From Podocnemis expansa (lineage: Eukaryota > Chordata > Testudines > Podocnemididae): a DNA stretch of 64,000 bases. Location: contig ML682013.1 of NCBI GenBank assembly GCA_007922195.1, positions 21,392,645 through 21,456,644 on the forward strand. The letters are read 5' to 3'. The notes under the pieces are model-generated. The model saw only the letters and a program-made list of their open reading frames with translations. It was not told where the DNA came from and made no database searches. The position numbers and the translations under genes were made by a program. This document shows positions 36,546 to 47,410 of this stretch, one piece after another (the stretch's first letter is position 1; the number at the start of each line of letters is the position of its first letter).

Positions 36546-36872
36546 TCACCAAACCACCCTGGGGTGCTTCCTTCCTGCTGCCTGCCAGGATACCTGGGTT
36601 ATGTAATCCTCATTGTCCTCTGGGTAGGTCCCCCAGGGCATTCTGGTCAACCCCTCGGTATCTTCTGGTGGCAACACAGGTAATTCTGCTTCATCTGCCA
36701 GGGGGAGTTCCTCCAGGTCACAGGGGTCCAGGGTAGCCGGCTCGCTGGCCTCGCCAGCAGAGGGAAAGTCACTTGGATCCTTGTGAGCAGCAGGCTGATT
36801 CCCTTCCCCCAGGCTTTCTGCTGAGGGAAGCTCATCCAGGTCTTCCCCTGGGGGAGTTCGCACTAGAGGCAC
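36546..36872 (-). pseudogene. Open frame inside the solo LTR
   Basis: 108 codons, very acidic and Pro-rich (LPSAESLGEGNQ, DLEELPLADEAELP). It lies downstream of the LTR TATA box on the minus strand. There is no recognisable domain. It may be the start of a decayed element ORF or simply open by composition. Function unknown. Confidence 0.35.
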
Positions 36873-37014
36873 GGCCAGCCAGTGCTTCTCCCCTTGGCTC
36901 TCATGGGGAGGCAGATCTTGGTTGTCGGTCAGGTCTTCCTGGCTCCTCGGGGGGGGGGGGGGGTCTGCCAGCGTCAGCAGCCATCTGCCTCTCTGTTTCC
37001 CCCATGGTCCGGCC

Positions 37015-37023
37015 CCTTATATA
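37015..37023 (-). promoter_or_regulatory. TATA box of the solo LTR
   Basis: TATATAAGG read on the minus strand, about 130 bp inside the LTR start, followed by ggccggaccatggggg. It is a plausible LTR core promoter pointing against DOCK4. Activity is unknown. Confidence 0.55.
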
Positions 37024-37394
37024 GTCCTCCCGCTCCCTCCGGCCGTCACTTTGGTTCCAGTCCAGGATCTTATGCGAGGTCTTTTCAGGCCAGTAGGGGG
37101 AGTGCTGGTACCCAACTACCTCCCAGCTAGTAGGTAATTATCCCTCCCTACTACACGGAGGAATGAGGACAACTGGGGGAATCACAAACTAGTCATCTTA
37201 ACTTCAATACCTGGAAAGATAATGGAGTAAACAATTAAGCAATCAGTTTGCAAACACCTAGAAGATGATAAGGTAATAAGTAACAGCATGGATTCCTCAA
37301 AAACCAATTGTGTCAGATTCACCTGATAACTTTCACTGACAGGGTAACAAGCCTGGTGGATGAGGGGAAGTGATAGATGTGGTATATCTGGAGT

Positions 37395-37922
37395 CAGTGG
37401 TTCTCACTCTGTGGTCCGCAGACCCCCGGTGCACTGCAGTGTGGCTCCAGGGGGTCTGCAGACAGGCTGGGAGTTGGAGCCGGACAACGCCAGGATCTCC
37501 AGTTGCCATGGAGACCCAGGCTTCTGGCCAGCAGGGCGTTTTTAAAACTCCCACCCTAAGCATGTGCTCAGAGAGAGCAGCCTGGGGGATGGCCTCGTGC
37601 CCCCAGCTCCAGTGGCCAGGTGAGGAGAGGAAAGGGCCATGGGTGAGGTTGGGGATGGGGAGCCAGCGGAGAGGGGAGACAGAGAAGGGCCCGATGGGCA
37701 GGGAACGCTCCAGGGGCAGGGGTAGGAGGCCATGGCCATGGCGGCTCCCAGCTCCCTGGGCATGGGGAGCAGGCCATGGCTGCAGTGGCTCCTGGGCAGG
37801 GGGAGAGGGCCATGGTCACTTCAGCCCCATCTCCCTGACAGGAATGCGCGGTGGCGGGGCCACAGACTTTTTTTTCCCACTCTGAACGGGGTCCCCGGCC
37901 TTAAAAAGGTTGAGAACTCCTG
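37395..37922. mobile_element. hAT-like element (cagtggttctca type) in CR1
   Basis: 528 bp with termini cagtggttctcactctgtgg and aaaggttgagaactcctg, the well-known inverted ends of a widespread hAT group. The flanks tctggagt / ttttgagt (37387-37394, 37923-37930) match at 6 of 8 positions. The interior is GC-rich, with low-complexity open frames and no transposase. Confidence 0.8.
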
Positions 37923-38701
37923 TTTTGAGTTACTGTCTCTCATGACTTACTCATAAATAAAATTAGGGAAATAAAACCTAGATGGAGCTTACTATAAGGT
38001 GGGTGCATAACTGGTTGAAAAACTGTTCCCAGAAAGTAATTAACAGTGGTTCAAAATCAGGTTGGAAGGACATATCAACAAGTCCTACAGGAATCAGTTC
38101 TCACTCTGATTCTGTTCAATATCTTCATCAGTGATTTAGATAATGGTATAGACAATAAAAATACACTTTTGAAGTTTGTGGTTGATATGCAGGTAGGGAG
38201 TGTTGCAAGTGCTCTAGAGGATAGGATTAAAATTCAAAATGATCTAGACAAACTGGAGTAAAGGTTTTAAGTAAATAGTGTGAAATTAATTGAGGACAAA
38301 TATATGGAAAGGAATCCATTTAAGACAGAATAATCAGTTGCACCGATACAAAATGGGAAATGAGTGCCTAGGACAGAGCATAGCAGAGAAGATATCTGAG
38401 GGTCATAGTGGGTCACAAGCTAAACATGAGCTAACAGTGTAAAACCCTTGCAAAAATGCAAACATTATTCTGAGATGTATTAGTAGGAACAATGTAAGCG
38501 AGTCAAAAGAAGTAATTCTTCTGCTTTATTCCATGCTGATTAGGCCTCAGCTGGAGTATCGTGTCTAGTTCTGGAAACACACTTCAGGAAAGATGTACAC
38601 AAATTGGAGAAAGTACAGAGAAGGGCAGCCAAAATGATTAAAGATCTAGAAAACATAAACTATCAGGGAAGACTGAAAAAACTGGGTTGTTTAGTTTCAA
38701 G

Positions 38702-38858
38702 CAGAGGCATCACCGGCGCTGGGCTTATGCGGCTCAAGCCATGAGACCCAGCACCCGGGCCCCAAGTCTGCTGCTGGGCTGCCTGCAATGGTGGCGCACA
38801 AGCCCTGAGTACCAGCACGCAGAGCCCTGGGTCTTTTCCTGGGCCAGCGCCACTCCTG
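38702..38858. mobile_element. hAT MITE, 'GGCGCTGG' family, copy 1
   Basis: 157 bp with ends cagaggcatcaccggcgctg and the complement of ccagcgccactcctg. The flanks gtttcaag / gtttggag (38694-38701, 38859-38866) match at 6 of 8 positions. It is related to the elements at 42149 and 63824 and inserted in CR1. Confidence 0.8.
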
Positions 38859-39894
38859 GTTTGGAGAAGAGAACATTGAAAGGACACATAATAGTTTTCA
38901 AGTACATAAAAGATTATTACAAAGAGGAAGGAGAAAAATTGTTCTCCTTAAGCTCTGAGGATAGGACAAGAAGCAATGAGCTTAAGTTGCAGCAAGGCTG
39001 GTTCATGCTGGACATTAGAAAGAACTTCCTAATTGTCAGGGTAGTTAAGCAGTGGGATAAATTGTTATGGAGTTTCATTCACTGGAGATTTTTAAGAGCA
39101 GATTAGAAATATTAATGACACAAATTGTGACTTTTAAGTATTTACATAACAGTTTTTAATAAATAACTGAGCAAGGTATGCCACTGGATCTTCATATTCT
39201 AGTTTTTGTATGTGCATCTAGTATAGATTAAGCACTGATAGTGTCCTGGTTTGGGGGTTTTTTGTTTGCTTGTTTTCTGGTTTTTTGGATGTTCTTAAAA
39301 TATTCATTTCTTGTTTTTAAGCAATACTTTGCTCAAAATAATGCTTCCATGAGACTTTTGCATTTTTCGACCCTATTTACTTAGTCATCATTCATTACTT
39401 TATGTTTTATACAGCCACAGTAAAGTCCATAATGCTTGCATTTTGTTGTTGTTGTTGCTATGGCAGTCAGTCTTACTTAGTACTTCCTGATTAAGGAAGG
39501 ATTGGCCTCCATCCATGAGAAAAGATAGAAACAGTGCTTACATTGAAAAACTAAGGTCCATCTAGTTCATCGCCTTGCCTTGCAATTTTCTATTCAGTGA
39601 AAAGAACACATATCAAAAGATTAGTTTAGTCTTGACCCTTTTCAATTGCTTGGAAACAGGAAGTAAAGTTCCCTCTTTTACCAGCACCTCCAGTATGTTA
39701 TACTTTTATTTCATCTAACTGTATAATTTTGTTCCAGGGATACAGGCAGCTTTCTCTTAAACTCATTTATTTTATCTACCTTCATAAGATGATTTACAAG
39801 ACTGGTTCACATGCTAATAATTCTTTATGTGAAAAGATCTTTTAAAATCTAATAGCTTTCATAAATCTTTCCTTTCACTGCTTCCAGGGCAGGT

Positions 39895-40175
39895 GTTCAC
39901 TGATGATGGCAAATGCACTCCTGTCAGCTCGATCTTTCCAATTGACTAAGTGGGTCTGTGAAGATCTTTCTTATAAACTCAGTGGATCTGTGTAAACCCG
40001 CTCTGTCAATTGGGAAGTCGATCCCTGAAGACCACCACCTCAAGTGGTGTAGCACTGAGTCAATGGGAAGGCATTTCCCATCAACTCAGCACACTGAAGA
40101 TACTGCAGTGAGTAGACATTAGGCAGTCAGAGGGAGATACAATTATTTTAAGCAACTTGCGTCTCTCCCTTTGAC
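39895..40175 (-). repeat. MITE-like repeat, inverted partner of 41.2 kb
   Basis: Its reverse complement matches 41185-41410 in order: cttaaaataattgtatctcc, then atctccctctga(c/t)tgcc, gcagtatcttcagtgtgctg, gggaaatgccttccc, cagtgct and gggtctgtgaagatc-like sequence. It forms the left arm of a large inverted pair. Confidence 0.6.
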
Positions 40176-40474
40176 TGCCTCTGAAAAGCACCTGCAATGC
40201 AGACCAGGGCCCAGTCATGGCTATACATTTAATTCCCCTGTGTGTACAACATGTAAGTCCTTGTTCCTTGTGTGTCCCTTTCAGAGACCTCAGAACTGGG
40301 ATGGGATAACCTTTCAGTTTCCTTTTAGTGTATTTCAGAACAATGGTTTCTTTTTACAGAGATTTTCCCAGTAATAAATCAGCCTCTTCTGTTCGTTTTC
40401 TCTTGGTGTATAGGTAATTTATACAGACTTCTGCTAGTGGTTATAACAAGTTACTTATATACAATACATGTGCG

Positions 40475-40830
40475 ATGTCTACACTAGAGGGCTCAGGTAA
40501 GTTGACTTAACAGGGTCAACTTTTAGTTGACTTTATTAAGTCAACTTAGAGAGGAACCATTTGTTTAAGCTGACTTTATAAAGTTGACTGAAGCCAGGGG
40601 ACCCATTTAAAGTAGACTTAATAAAGTCAAATTTAAATGGGTCTCCTGGCTTAGGTCAACTTTATAAAGTCAGCTTAAATGGCTCTCCTGCCTTAAGTTG
40701 ACTTTATTAAGTTGAGTTTAATGGCCGCATTTTGTTAAGTCAACTTAAGCAAATGCTTAGGTCCACTTAATGTACTCCAAATGTGGCCATGGAGTTGCTT
40801 AAGCTGACTTAAGCCTGGTCAAGAGCTCAC
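40475..40830. repeat. Palindromic repeat built of ttgactttattaagtcaa units
   Basis: The arms agccaggggacccatttaaa and tttaaatgggtctcctggct face each other, centred near 40617. Next out, ctgactttataaagttgact (left) is inverted as gtcaactttataaagtcagc (right). Several further gttgac/gtcaac blocks, each nearly self-complementary, repeat every 50-70 bp. The left end is gatgtctacactagaggg. The right terminus is not clear. Confidence 0.75.
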
Positions 40831-41129
40831 CAATACAGATTTGTGGTACAGAAGATTTCCAAAGCTAAGTCATTTCATGATAGAATTTGAAAGAGAAGAA
40901 ACACTAAGAAGTTTTTTTTGTAGTGCATATTTAGATTTAGTAGTGTGTTAGCAATAAAGAAGTGAAGCTCTATCACTTTTACTGCAATTAATTTTATACA
41001 AAATTATAGATAAGTACTTTAGACATCCTAAATATAAAAGTGTGCTCAAAAAAAACTATTCAAATAACATTATTTAAGTTGCAAAGACAAGCACTCAGAA
41101 GTTAGAAAATGCTAGAATTAAGGCTGTTT

Positions 41130-41440
41130 GTGACTCAGGCCTGGTCTATACTGCTGCATGATTTCAGCAACAATGGAAGGGAAATATGCAAAGCACTTAA
41201 AATACCTTGTGTATCTCCCTCTGATTGCCAACCACCCACTTATTGCAGTGTCTTCAAAGTGCTGAGTTGGAGGGAAATGCCTTCCCTTCCAGTCAGTGCT
41301 AAAACTTCTGTGAGAAAGTGGTCTTCAAGTTCAGCTTCCTGATTGGGTCTGTGAAGACCTGCTCAGCCTATCAGTTGATTCATAAGATCAATTTGACATT
41401 GATGAATTCACGACTCTCAGTGAAGACCTGTCCTCAATCA
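41130..41440 (+). repeat. MITE-like repeat, third copy of the family
   Basis: It begins near caggcctggtctatactgc and shares tctccctctgattgcc, gtgctgagttggagggaaat and gggtctgtgaagacctg-type phrases with 2530-2830 (same orientation) and 39895-40175 (opposite orientation). The right end is undefined. Confidence 0.5.
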
Positions 41441-41715
41441 CTACACATCTTCCAAATCTAACAACAAATGAGCCAGGAGTCCTACAGACAACGGTTATCT
41501 ACACTTCACAGCCCTGATGCATTCCCAGAACCTGGTCCAGTTGTGCACTGAATGGGGCAGTGTGAAAAACAGTATGTGATCATGTAATTAAAGACTGTAT
41601 CATAATGCATACATACAGGAAGGCCAAATGAAGATTGCACAGGCAACTTTAACTCTGTCATACCCTAACTTTTGAGTGTTTGACTTTGCAGCCTTAATAA
41701 TAATCTTTTAATACA

Positions 41716-41716
<1 letters not shown>

Positions 41717-41794
<78 letters not shown>
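41717..41794. repeat. (TG)n-(AG)n compound microsatellite
   Basis: About 21 tg dinucleotides followed directly by about 18 ag dinucleotides. The tg part can form Z-DNA. Length variation is expected between individuals. Confidence 0.97.
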
Positions 41795-41797
<3 letters not shown>

Positions 41798-42148
41798 TTT
41801 CTTAGGTTTTTAAAAAAGCAAACTGAAAAACAGATTCAACCATATTGACCCCCTACCTGGATCAAAAACAGGGTTAAAACTTTTAGATCCACAGTGCAGT
41901 TCTCTGCCACTGGAGCGAACAGAATATCTGGGAGCAGAAATAAGTTGCTGTCCTCTATGTGGACCAGCAGTACAGAGGAATGAGACATTTCTCCAGAGGG
42001 TTTCACTGATATTTTTGACAGGGCTGGGAGGCAAGTTGGTTCTTGGGTTTCATGGCAGATTCTGAAGGGAGGAGTGTGCTCTAGTGAGCACAGACCTTTC
42101 TTCCCTCATTCCTCCCAGCCCCAGTTCCTTCTGCCTTGTACCTTTCAG

Positions 42149-42316
42149 CAGAAGCTCCGCTAGCTTGAGCAAAGACCTGGGGCTCGGTGTGCTGCGACTC
42201 GGGGCTTGAGCCACATAAGCGCACCACCACCACAGACGGCCTGTCAATGGACTCAGGGCTTGGGTGCTGGGACTCTGGGCTCGAGGCCCATGAGCCCAGC
42301 GCCAGCAAAGCCCCTG
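42149..42316. mobile_element. hAT MITE, 'GGCGCTGG' family, copy 2
   Basis: 168 bp flanked by a perfect 8 bp duplication, cctttcag (42141-42148 and 42317-42324). The left end is cagaagctccgctagc and the right end agcgccagcaaagcccctg. The interior is rich in 'ggcttgagcca / gggactctgggctcgaggcc' phrases like those of copies 1 and 3. Confidence 0.85.
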
Positions 42317-43227
42317 CCTTTCAGCCTATCCCAGTGTGAGTTCTCTCTCCTTGCTCCAGCTCAGCATGCCAGCATCCTCACACCCACCTTCCAGTCCCAG
42401 TTTCCATGCCTAAACAGTGTCAGTTTTTGACCCAATCTTGTTCTCCAATCTTTTACACCCCCTCCTCCCACGTTGGCTCCCAATTCCCCTTATATCTCCA
42501 TTTCTCCCCTCCCCCTGCTCCCAGTCTTTTTGCACAGCCAGTCCCACTTCCTTTTCCCCCCACTATCTTCCCATTCTCTTCCCAGACTCCTTGACCTAGT
42601 TTCCTTGCTCTTAGCCCAGGTGCCTAGCAGTAGCCAGGATTAGCAACTGCAGGGAAAGTCCTGCTCTGCCTTTGCAGGCAGCATGCCCAGTGTAGATGGA
42701 CTCTTTGGAGAAATTAGTTGCTACTCTCTAACAAGTCTCTACTGGGGATGTGCAATCTGAGAGAATTCAGTGTGTTCTAATTTGGCCAGTTTTTAATGGG
42801 AATGGCAAAAGGCACATATCTAACACAAAGACCCACCTTTCTGCCAAATTTCAAGTCACTTCTCCAAAGCATAGGTAAAAGGAACTTTTTTAAGATGGGC
42901 AAAACAACATAATTTTCCCTAATCTCCTTCTTAATAATTGTTGGACCATTTTTGCTGAAACACACAAAAATATTCTCCATGAGGCAGACACCCAGCATTT
43001 CACCCCAACCAGTTAAAGTATAAAAAAGTTATAGGCAACTAAAAATAGCATATTATCATGGAAAATTTAGAGCAACCTTGAGCTACCAGTTCCATCTATA
43101 ATGAGTTAGAGAAATTAGTTGTTCCATGCAGCAGTAAAACTTTCTGAGAGTATTATTGTAGGTACTGTTTTAAATAACAAGACTTTTGATGCATTTTATA
43201 TTTTATTGTTTGTAACTTGTCTGACAG

Positions 43228-43376
43228 AGGCTGCCTACACACTGCTGCTGTACGATGAGCTATTGGAATGGTCTGACCGGCCACTGAGAGAATTTCTCAA
43301 CTATCCCATGCAAACAGAATGGCAGCGCAAAGAATATCTTCACCTAACAATCATCCAGAACTTTGATAGGGGAAAG
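43228..43376 (+). CDS. DOCK4: DOCK4 exon I (DHR-2 lobe A)
   Basis: 149 nt. It completes Glu, then reads AAYTLLLYDELLEWSDRPLR, then EFLNYPMQTEWQRKEYLHLT and IIQNFDRGK. Acceptor gacag, donor gtaata. It ends in phase 0. These are the antiparallel helices of lobe A, used for DOCK dimer contacts. Confidence 0.97.
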
Positions 43377-43554
43377 GTAATAGGTTTGATTATTGATTTT
43401 GTCATGAGTGGTTACTAGGATTGTAAAATCACTTCTAGTTTTCAAGTCCTTCTCTTTTATAGCCAGGGAAATGACTGCCAGTTAAAAGTTAGCATTTGCA
43501 ATACATTTGCCATAAATTAACATGCACCAGGTGTCTGATATATGAGTAATTGGG

Positions 43555-43755
43555 ACTTCCATAGTGCTCTTCAATTGCATGTTTCAGAGCACTTTACAAA
43601 AAAAAATAAATAATTTCCCCCATTTTGCATATAGGGAAACTGGGGTATGAAAGGACAGAAACATGTCAAATTCATACAAGTTAGTAACTAAGTTTGTAAT
43701 GAAACCCAGGTCTCCTGACTCTTACATTTGTGCTCTAGCAAGCCATGCTGGCTCT
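43555..43755 (-). repeat. MIR/CORE-SINE-like repeat (reverse)
   Basis: agagcactttacaaa, then cccattttgcatatagggaa, actggggtatgaaagga, aaacccaggtctcctgactc and gctctagcaagccatgctgg make the reverse MIR-like series. It lies about 180 bp after exon I. Confidence 0.65.
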
Positions 43756-44643
43756 CTTGAGTAGTAAGTGAGATGGTAGAATTATTACTATTGATAACAT
43801 TTCAGATGCTGTTTTTGGTAAGTTTTAATGGTGACCTTAGCAAGTTGCTGATATTCAGAAATCCTGTCCCACATTAGGTGGGAAGCACTGAAGATTGGTC
43901 TGAAGGCTGGCACAAATATTGACTGCCAATATTATCTGGTTTAAAACTATATTTTCTGTTTAATCTATAATTAAATCTCTCTCCTCTGTGATGGATACAC
44001 AAATATGGATAGATAAACTGCAGTTTTATGTAACTGCTTTAATATCTGTGTAAACTTTCATAAGCAGTAGAATTAAACTAATGTTGAACACTGGTTAGCA
44101 AGGAGTTAGATGCTCTGATCTTGTGAAATTGAAAACTGATTTTCAGCCAGATGGTGCCTCCAACCCCAAAAAGGAGGGAATATTTTTCATAGTTTTCCTA
44201 CTGTTTATATGTAAAATACATTTTATGTAGGAACACATTATTAGTTGAATAAATCCCATGTGCAGTACCAGAGAAGATAAATATCACTTCATTCGTGATC
44301 TCTCCCGTTTTCAGTGTCTTGTCCCTAATGGCTATGACAGTAACTCTGAAAATATGCTTTGTTGCTTCAGAGAGTCCAGTAGTTTAGTCAAGGAGTTTTG
44401 CCCTTATCAAGATACTGCAGACAAGTGTTTTCAGTAACTGGGTATTCAAGTTCAGTAAGCCTACAAAGAAAGGAGCTTTAATGACATATTGTGAATTGTC
44501 ACAGAACAGTTGTTGTCTGCCTTATATTGTTTGCTACTGGGACGCTTTAGCAATAATAAAAGATACTTGGGAAACTATTTGAAATTGCCATAAAGCATGA
44601 TTCCTCTCTGTCTTAAGCATTTCTATAACTTGTTTGTCTACAG

Positions 44644-44730
44644 TGCTGGGAGAATGGCATAATCTTATGCAGGAAGATTGCAGAGCAGTACGAGAGCTAT
44701 TATGACTACAGAAATCTCAGCAAAATGAGG
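44644..44730 (+). CDS. DOCK4: DOCK4 exon J (DHR-2 lobe A)
   Basis: 87 nt, 29 codons: CWENGIILCRKIAEQYESYY, then DYRNLSKMR. Acceptor acag, donor gtaatg. It begins and ends in phase 0. Tight conservation is typical of the helix leading into lobe B. Confidence 0.97.
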
Positions 44731-45127
44731 GTAATGTACTAGGATGCATTTTATTCATTCAGAATAAGGAGCTCCCTTTTGATTAGAATTCAACAAAATG
44801 ATTCTTAGAATATTAAATTTGCTCTTGTAAGCCTAAAATGACTAGTATGCAATCCTTACCTTTCACTCTCATTTGTTGCCTATCCTATCTATCTATCTAT
44901 CTTGTTTCCTCCAGTCTCCACTATTAGAAAATTATCAAAATTGTATCAATAATTGAGTAATGTAGATCCATTTGTTTTTATCATTATTTGTAAAATACCA
45001 AAAGAGAACCTGTGTACTAAATCCTATCAAGAAAAACAAGAGATTTTGAAATTGACACTTTGTGCCAATATCTGAGTGAAACAACTACCAAATACATTGA
45101 TCTAAGAAAGGATTGCCATAAATTTGC

Positions 45128-45205
45128 TAGGCTGGAATTTTCAATGGAGTCTGAGAAAATTAGGTACTAAGCTTCTATTGACATTAAATTGAATTTGGGC
45201 ACCTG
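45128..45205. repeat. Short hairpin repeat (ancient amniote-type)
   Basis: ggaattttcaatggagtctg and taggtactaagcttctattg lead to gaatttgggcacctgtctct, a decayed form of the palindromic 'ttttcaaaggagcct ... gggcgcct' repeat family. Confidence 0.4.
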
Positions 45206-45655
45206 TCTCTGTTAGGTAGGATTCCTTGACTATCCCAACCCTTAATGCCCTGTGATCCCAGAAGCATGCATGTTATTGCTAAATACTTAAGTAATTTTTG
45301 GGATTATGTTTCAAATTAAGTGGGTGTGGTGGGTGCCTATGTAAGAAGAATGAAGATAGCAAAGTAGAAATATTGAAGAAGAAAAACATGCACATCTCTC
45401 TTATTTGAATGTTGTGATTTCTCATCCCAAAACAATCCAACCAAAGGAACAAAAATATTATTTTTTCATCCTAAGTGAAAATAACTTCAGACAAATTCTT
45501 GGAAGCTTGCAACCCACTGTAGAAGAGGCATATAGTTCTCCATATTGCTTGTTAGAACTGCAGGGTAAATTTAATACCCTCTGGTGCTGAACAGCTGCTT
45601 CTTAGTATGGGCTATAAGTATAAAACATGTATTTCTTCTTGTCAATCTTATTTAG

Positions 45656-45760
45656 ATGATGGAAGCCTCTTTGTATGATAAAATCATGGATCAACAACGT
45701 TTGGAGCCAGAGTTTTTCAGAGTTGGATTTTATGGGAAAAAGTTTCCATTTTTCTTGAGA
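45656..45760 (+). CDS. DOCK4: DOCK4 exon K (DHR-2, lobe A to B)
   Basis: 105 nt, 35 codons: MMEASLYDKIMDQQRLEPEF, then FRVGFYGKKFPFFLR. Acceptor tttag, donor gtgagt. The F-R-V-G-F-Y-G stretch begins the beta-rich lobe B, which contacts the GTPase. Phase 0 at both ends. Confidence 0.97.
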
Positions 45761-46190
45761 GTGAGTAAATTCAAAGTCAATCTGATGCACCAGTTCTGTC
45801 CATCATGATTTACTTCATCATCTGTTTCCCGACTTGAGAACTTGATTGTGTCTGATGAATTCTTCCCATGCAGGTGATGGAAAATGCCAGGAGTTTTGTC
45901 TAATGGAATAGCATCCTAATACTCCTTTAGGATTGCCCAATCTACAGAATGGGCAATAGCTCCTGTCCTCCAGAACCATGGACTGTGAGCTCAAGGTTTG
46001 CCTCAGCATACAAATGGGAGATCAGGTTTCTGTAATGGGTTACCCCCTCCTTGGGAGGTGAGCAACATTCCCTCAGGAAATTTATGCTCATTTTGTTTCT
46101 AGTGGTGGCTGGTCAGAAACCTGCTCGGCTGTGGGGGAGGTTTCTGCTGGGCAAAGGGGCAACCTGTGAAAGTGATCAACACCATCTTTT

Positions 46191-46261
46191 TAAGTCCCAT
46201 TGACTTTTGATGAGACAAAGGCTCCTAAGTGCCTGAGTGACCTTTGAAAATGGAACTTAGA
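46191..46261. repeat. Short hairpin repeat (ancient amniote-type)
   Basis: The left arm taagtcccattgacttttga pairs with the right tttgaaaatggaactta. The centre is ggctcctaagtgcctgagtg. This belongs to a palindromic family frequent in sauropsid introns. Confidence 0.55.
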
Positions 46262-47410
46262 AGTCTTTGAACATTTTTACCATAGTTCTCCTGTTGTGTT
46301 GACCCTGCTATGCTGACTAGCACCTTTGAGATGAGTAAAGACTCCATCTGCTTTCCAAAGCCTCCATTTTATGGAGCCTGCTCCTCTTTATTCACCCACC
46401 CATACACTCAGACAGAGCAGTGATCTGGGGAGGAGAGAAGGTGAGGACTCAACCTGTGCAAACTGGTAGGGGAAATCACAGTCTTGCTTTTAGAAAGTAT
46501 AGTATGAAACTCCTTCCCTTTAAAAGAGGTAACACAAAATACATCTGGTGTGTGTATGTAATTTTTTTATATCTGCTTGGTTCAAGCCATTTTACAAATC
46601 CATCTGAAAATTTTAAGATATAAAGAATTTAAAGTTTGGGAAATTGGCAAAGTTTATCAATGGGTAGAATAAATCTTATGTAAAAATTGCTGCACAAAAG
46701 ACATTCACTTGTTCCTGATGTCTGCTTTTTGTCTGTCTTTTTCAATATATTTTTCCTTGCGAGTTAATTGAAAATAATGCTGTTTAAGAATAGAGAACAG
46801 CGTTATCTTCTGTTGGTTTTGCAAGCACACTTCAAGACTTATTATTTCTGCCTCATGTTTTTTAATATCTGTGACTTAATTATTGTAGTGAAAGCCCTAC
46901 CTATGTTTGCTGTGGAAAGGGTTTCACTTTTTCAAAAGTAAATATCTTTAGCTCTTATTTGTATTTAGACTCTAAGAATATAAGAGTTGGTTTTACCTAC
47001 AGGAATTCACAGGAAGGTCTGCAGCCCTCAAATGAATCTCTATCTGTGTGTTCTCGTGATTTTACAGCAATAATTATCATTTTTGCCAAACACTGCTGTT
47101 CAAAACCACTACTAAGATATGGGCAAATCAAGGAACTTTATCATTATCATTATCATTTGGGAAATAGTGACTGTGCACATTTACTCCTAATTAGTTAGAT
47201 AAAATTCTAGAATGTAAAAAGATAACACCCTGTCTAAAGACTAACAATACTGCCCCAGGGTATAGGAAGCCAATGAACAGCATTTCCATAGCACTTGGCA
47301 GCTATCTGCACAACCAGTGTAAAAATCAATGCTGCACTGGGATTCAGGAATTCTACCTTCTAGTATATAGTGGTTGATGTGAGTTTCATGTTACACACAC
47401 AAATGCTTAA

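Larger units (their letters stand above)
36077..37155 (-). mobile_element. Solo LTR, gypsy/ERV-like, antisense
   Basis: A 1079 bp insert in CR1, flanked by aggag / cggag (36072-36076 and 37156-37160). Read on the minus strand it begins TGTAGTAGGG and has a TATA box (TATATAAGG at 37023-37015). Next come a GC-rich transcribed-type region and an open frame of 108 codons, then three 52 bp tandem units, ending CCCGCCTATA. No gag-pol is present, so it is a single LTR left by recombination. It lies opposite to DOCK4. Confidence 0.7.
35966..39110 (+). mobile_element. CR1 LINE relic split by three insertions
   Basis: CR1 ORF2 and 3' sequence runs 35966-36076, 37156-37394, 37923-38701 and 38859-39110. 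Signature phrases include gagattccagagcagtggaa, caaatatagtgccaatcta, taacttcaatacctggaaag, agtacagagaagggcagcc and ggacattagaaagaacttcc. It is interrupted by a solo LTR and two hAT-like elements. The RT catalytic FADDTKL motif is degraded to a KFVVDMQ-like form near 38180-38195. The 3' end stops short of the usual CR1 terminus, which implies a later deletion. Confidence 0.85.
28074..43227 (+). other. Intron H-I (15.2 kb), transposon-dense
   Basis: The largest visible intron. In order it holds a PLE foldback (28.3-29.4 kb), an old repeat at 30.0 kb, a DIRS relic (30.2-35.9 kb) and a CR1 broken by an LTR and two hAT elements (36.0-39.1 kb). An inverted-repeat cluster (39.9-41.4 kb), a microsatellite and a hAT MITE (42.1 kb) follow. 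At 41800-42140 and 42330-42620 there is repeat-like GC or pyrimidine-rich sequence I cannot classify. Confidence 0.75.

Noticed and set aside
37370..37885. 171-codon open frame, Gly/Trp/Pro-rich
   Set aside because: It spans a CR1-hAT junction and GC-rich hAT interior. The frame is open by composition only.
43119..43418. Open frame around exon I taken as a separate gene
   Set aside because: Only 43228-43376 is coding. The rest is intron read-through either side of the DOCK4 exon.
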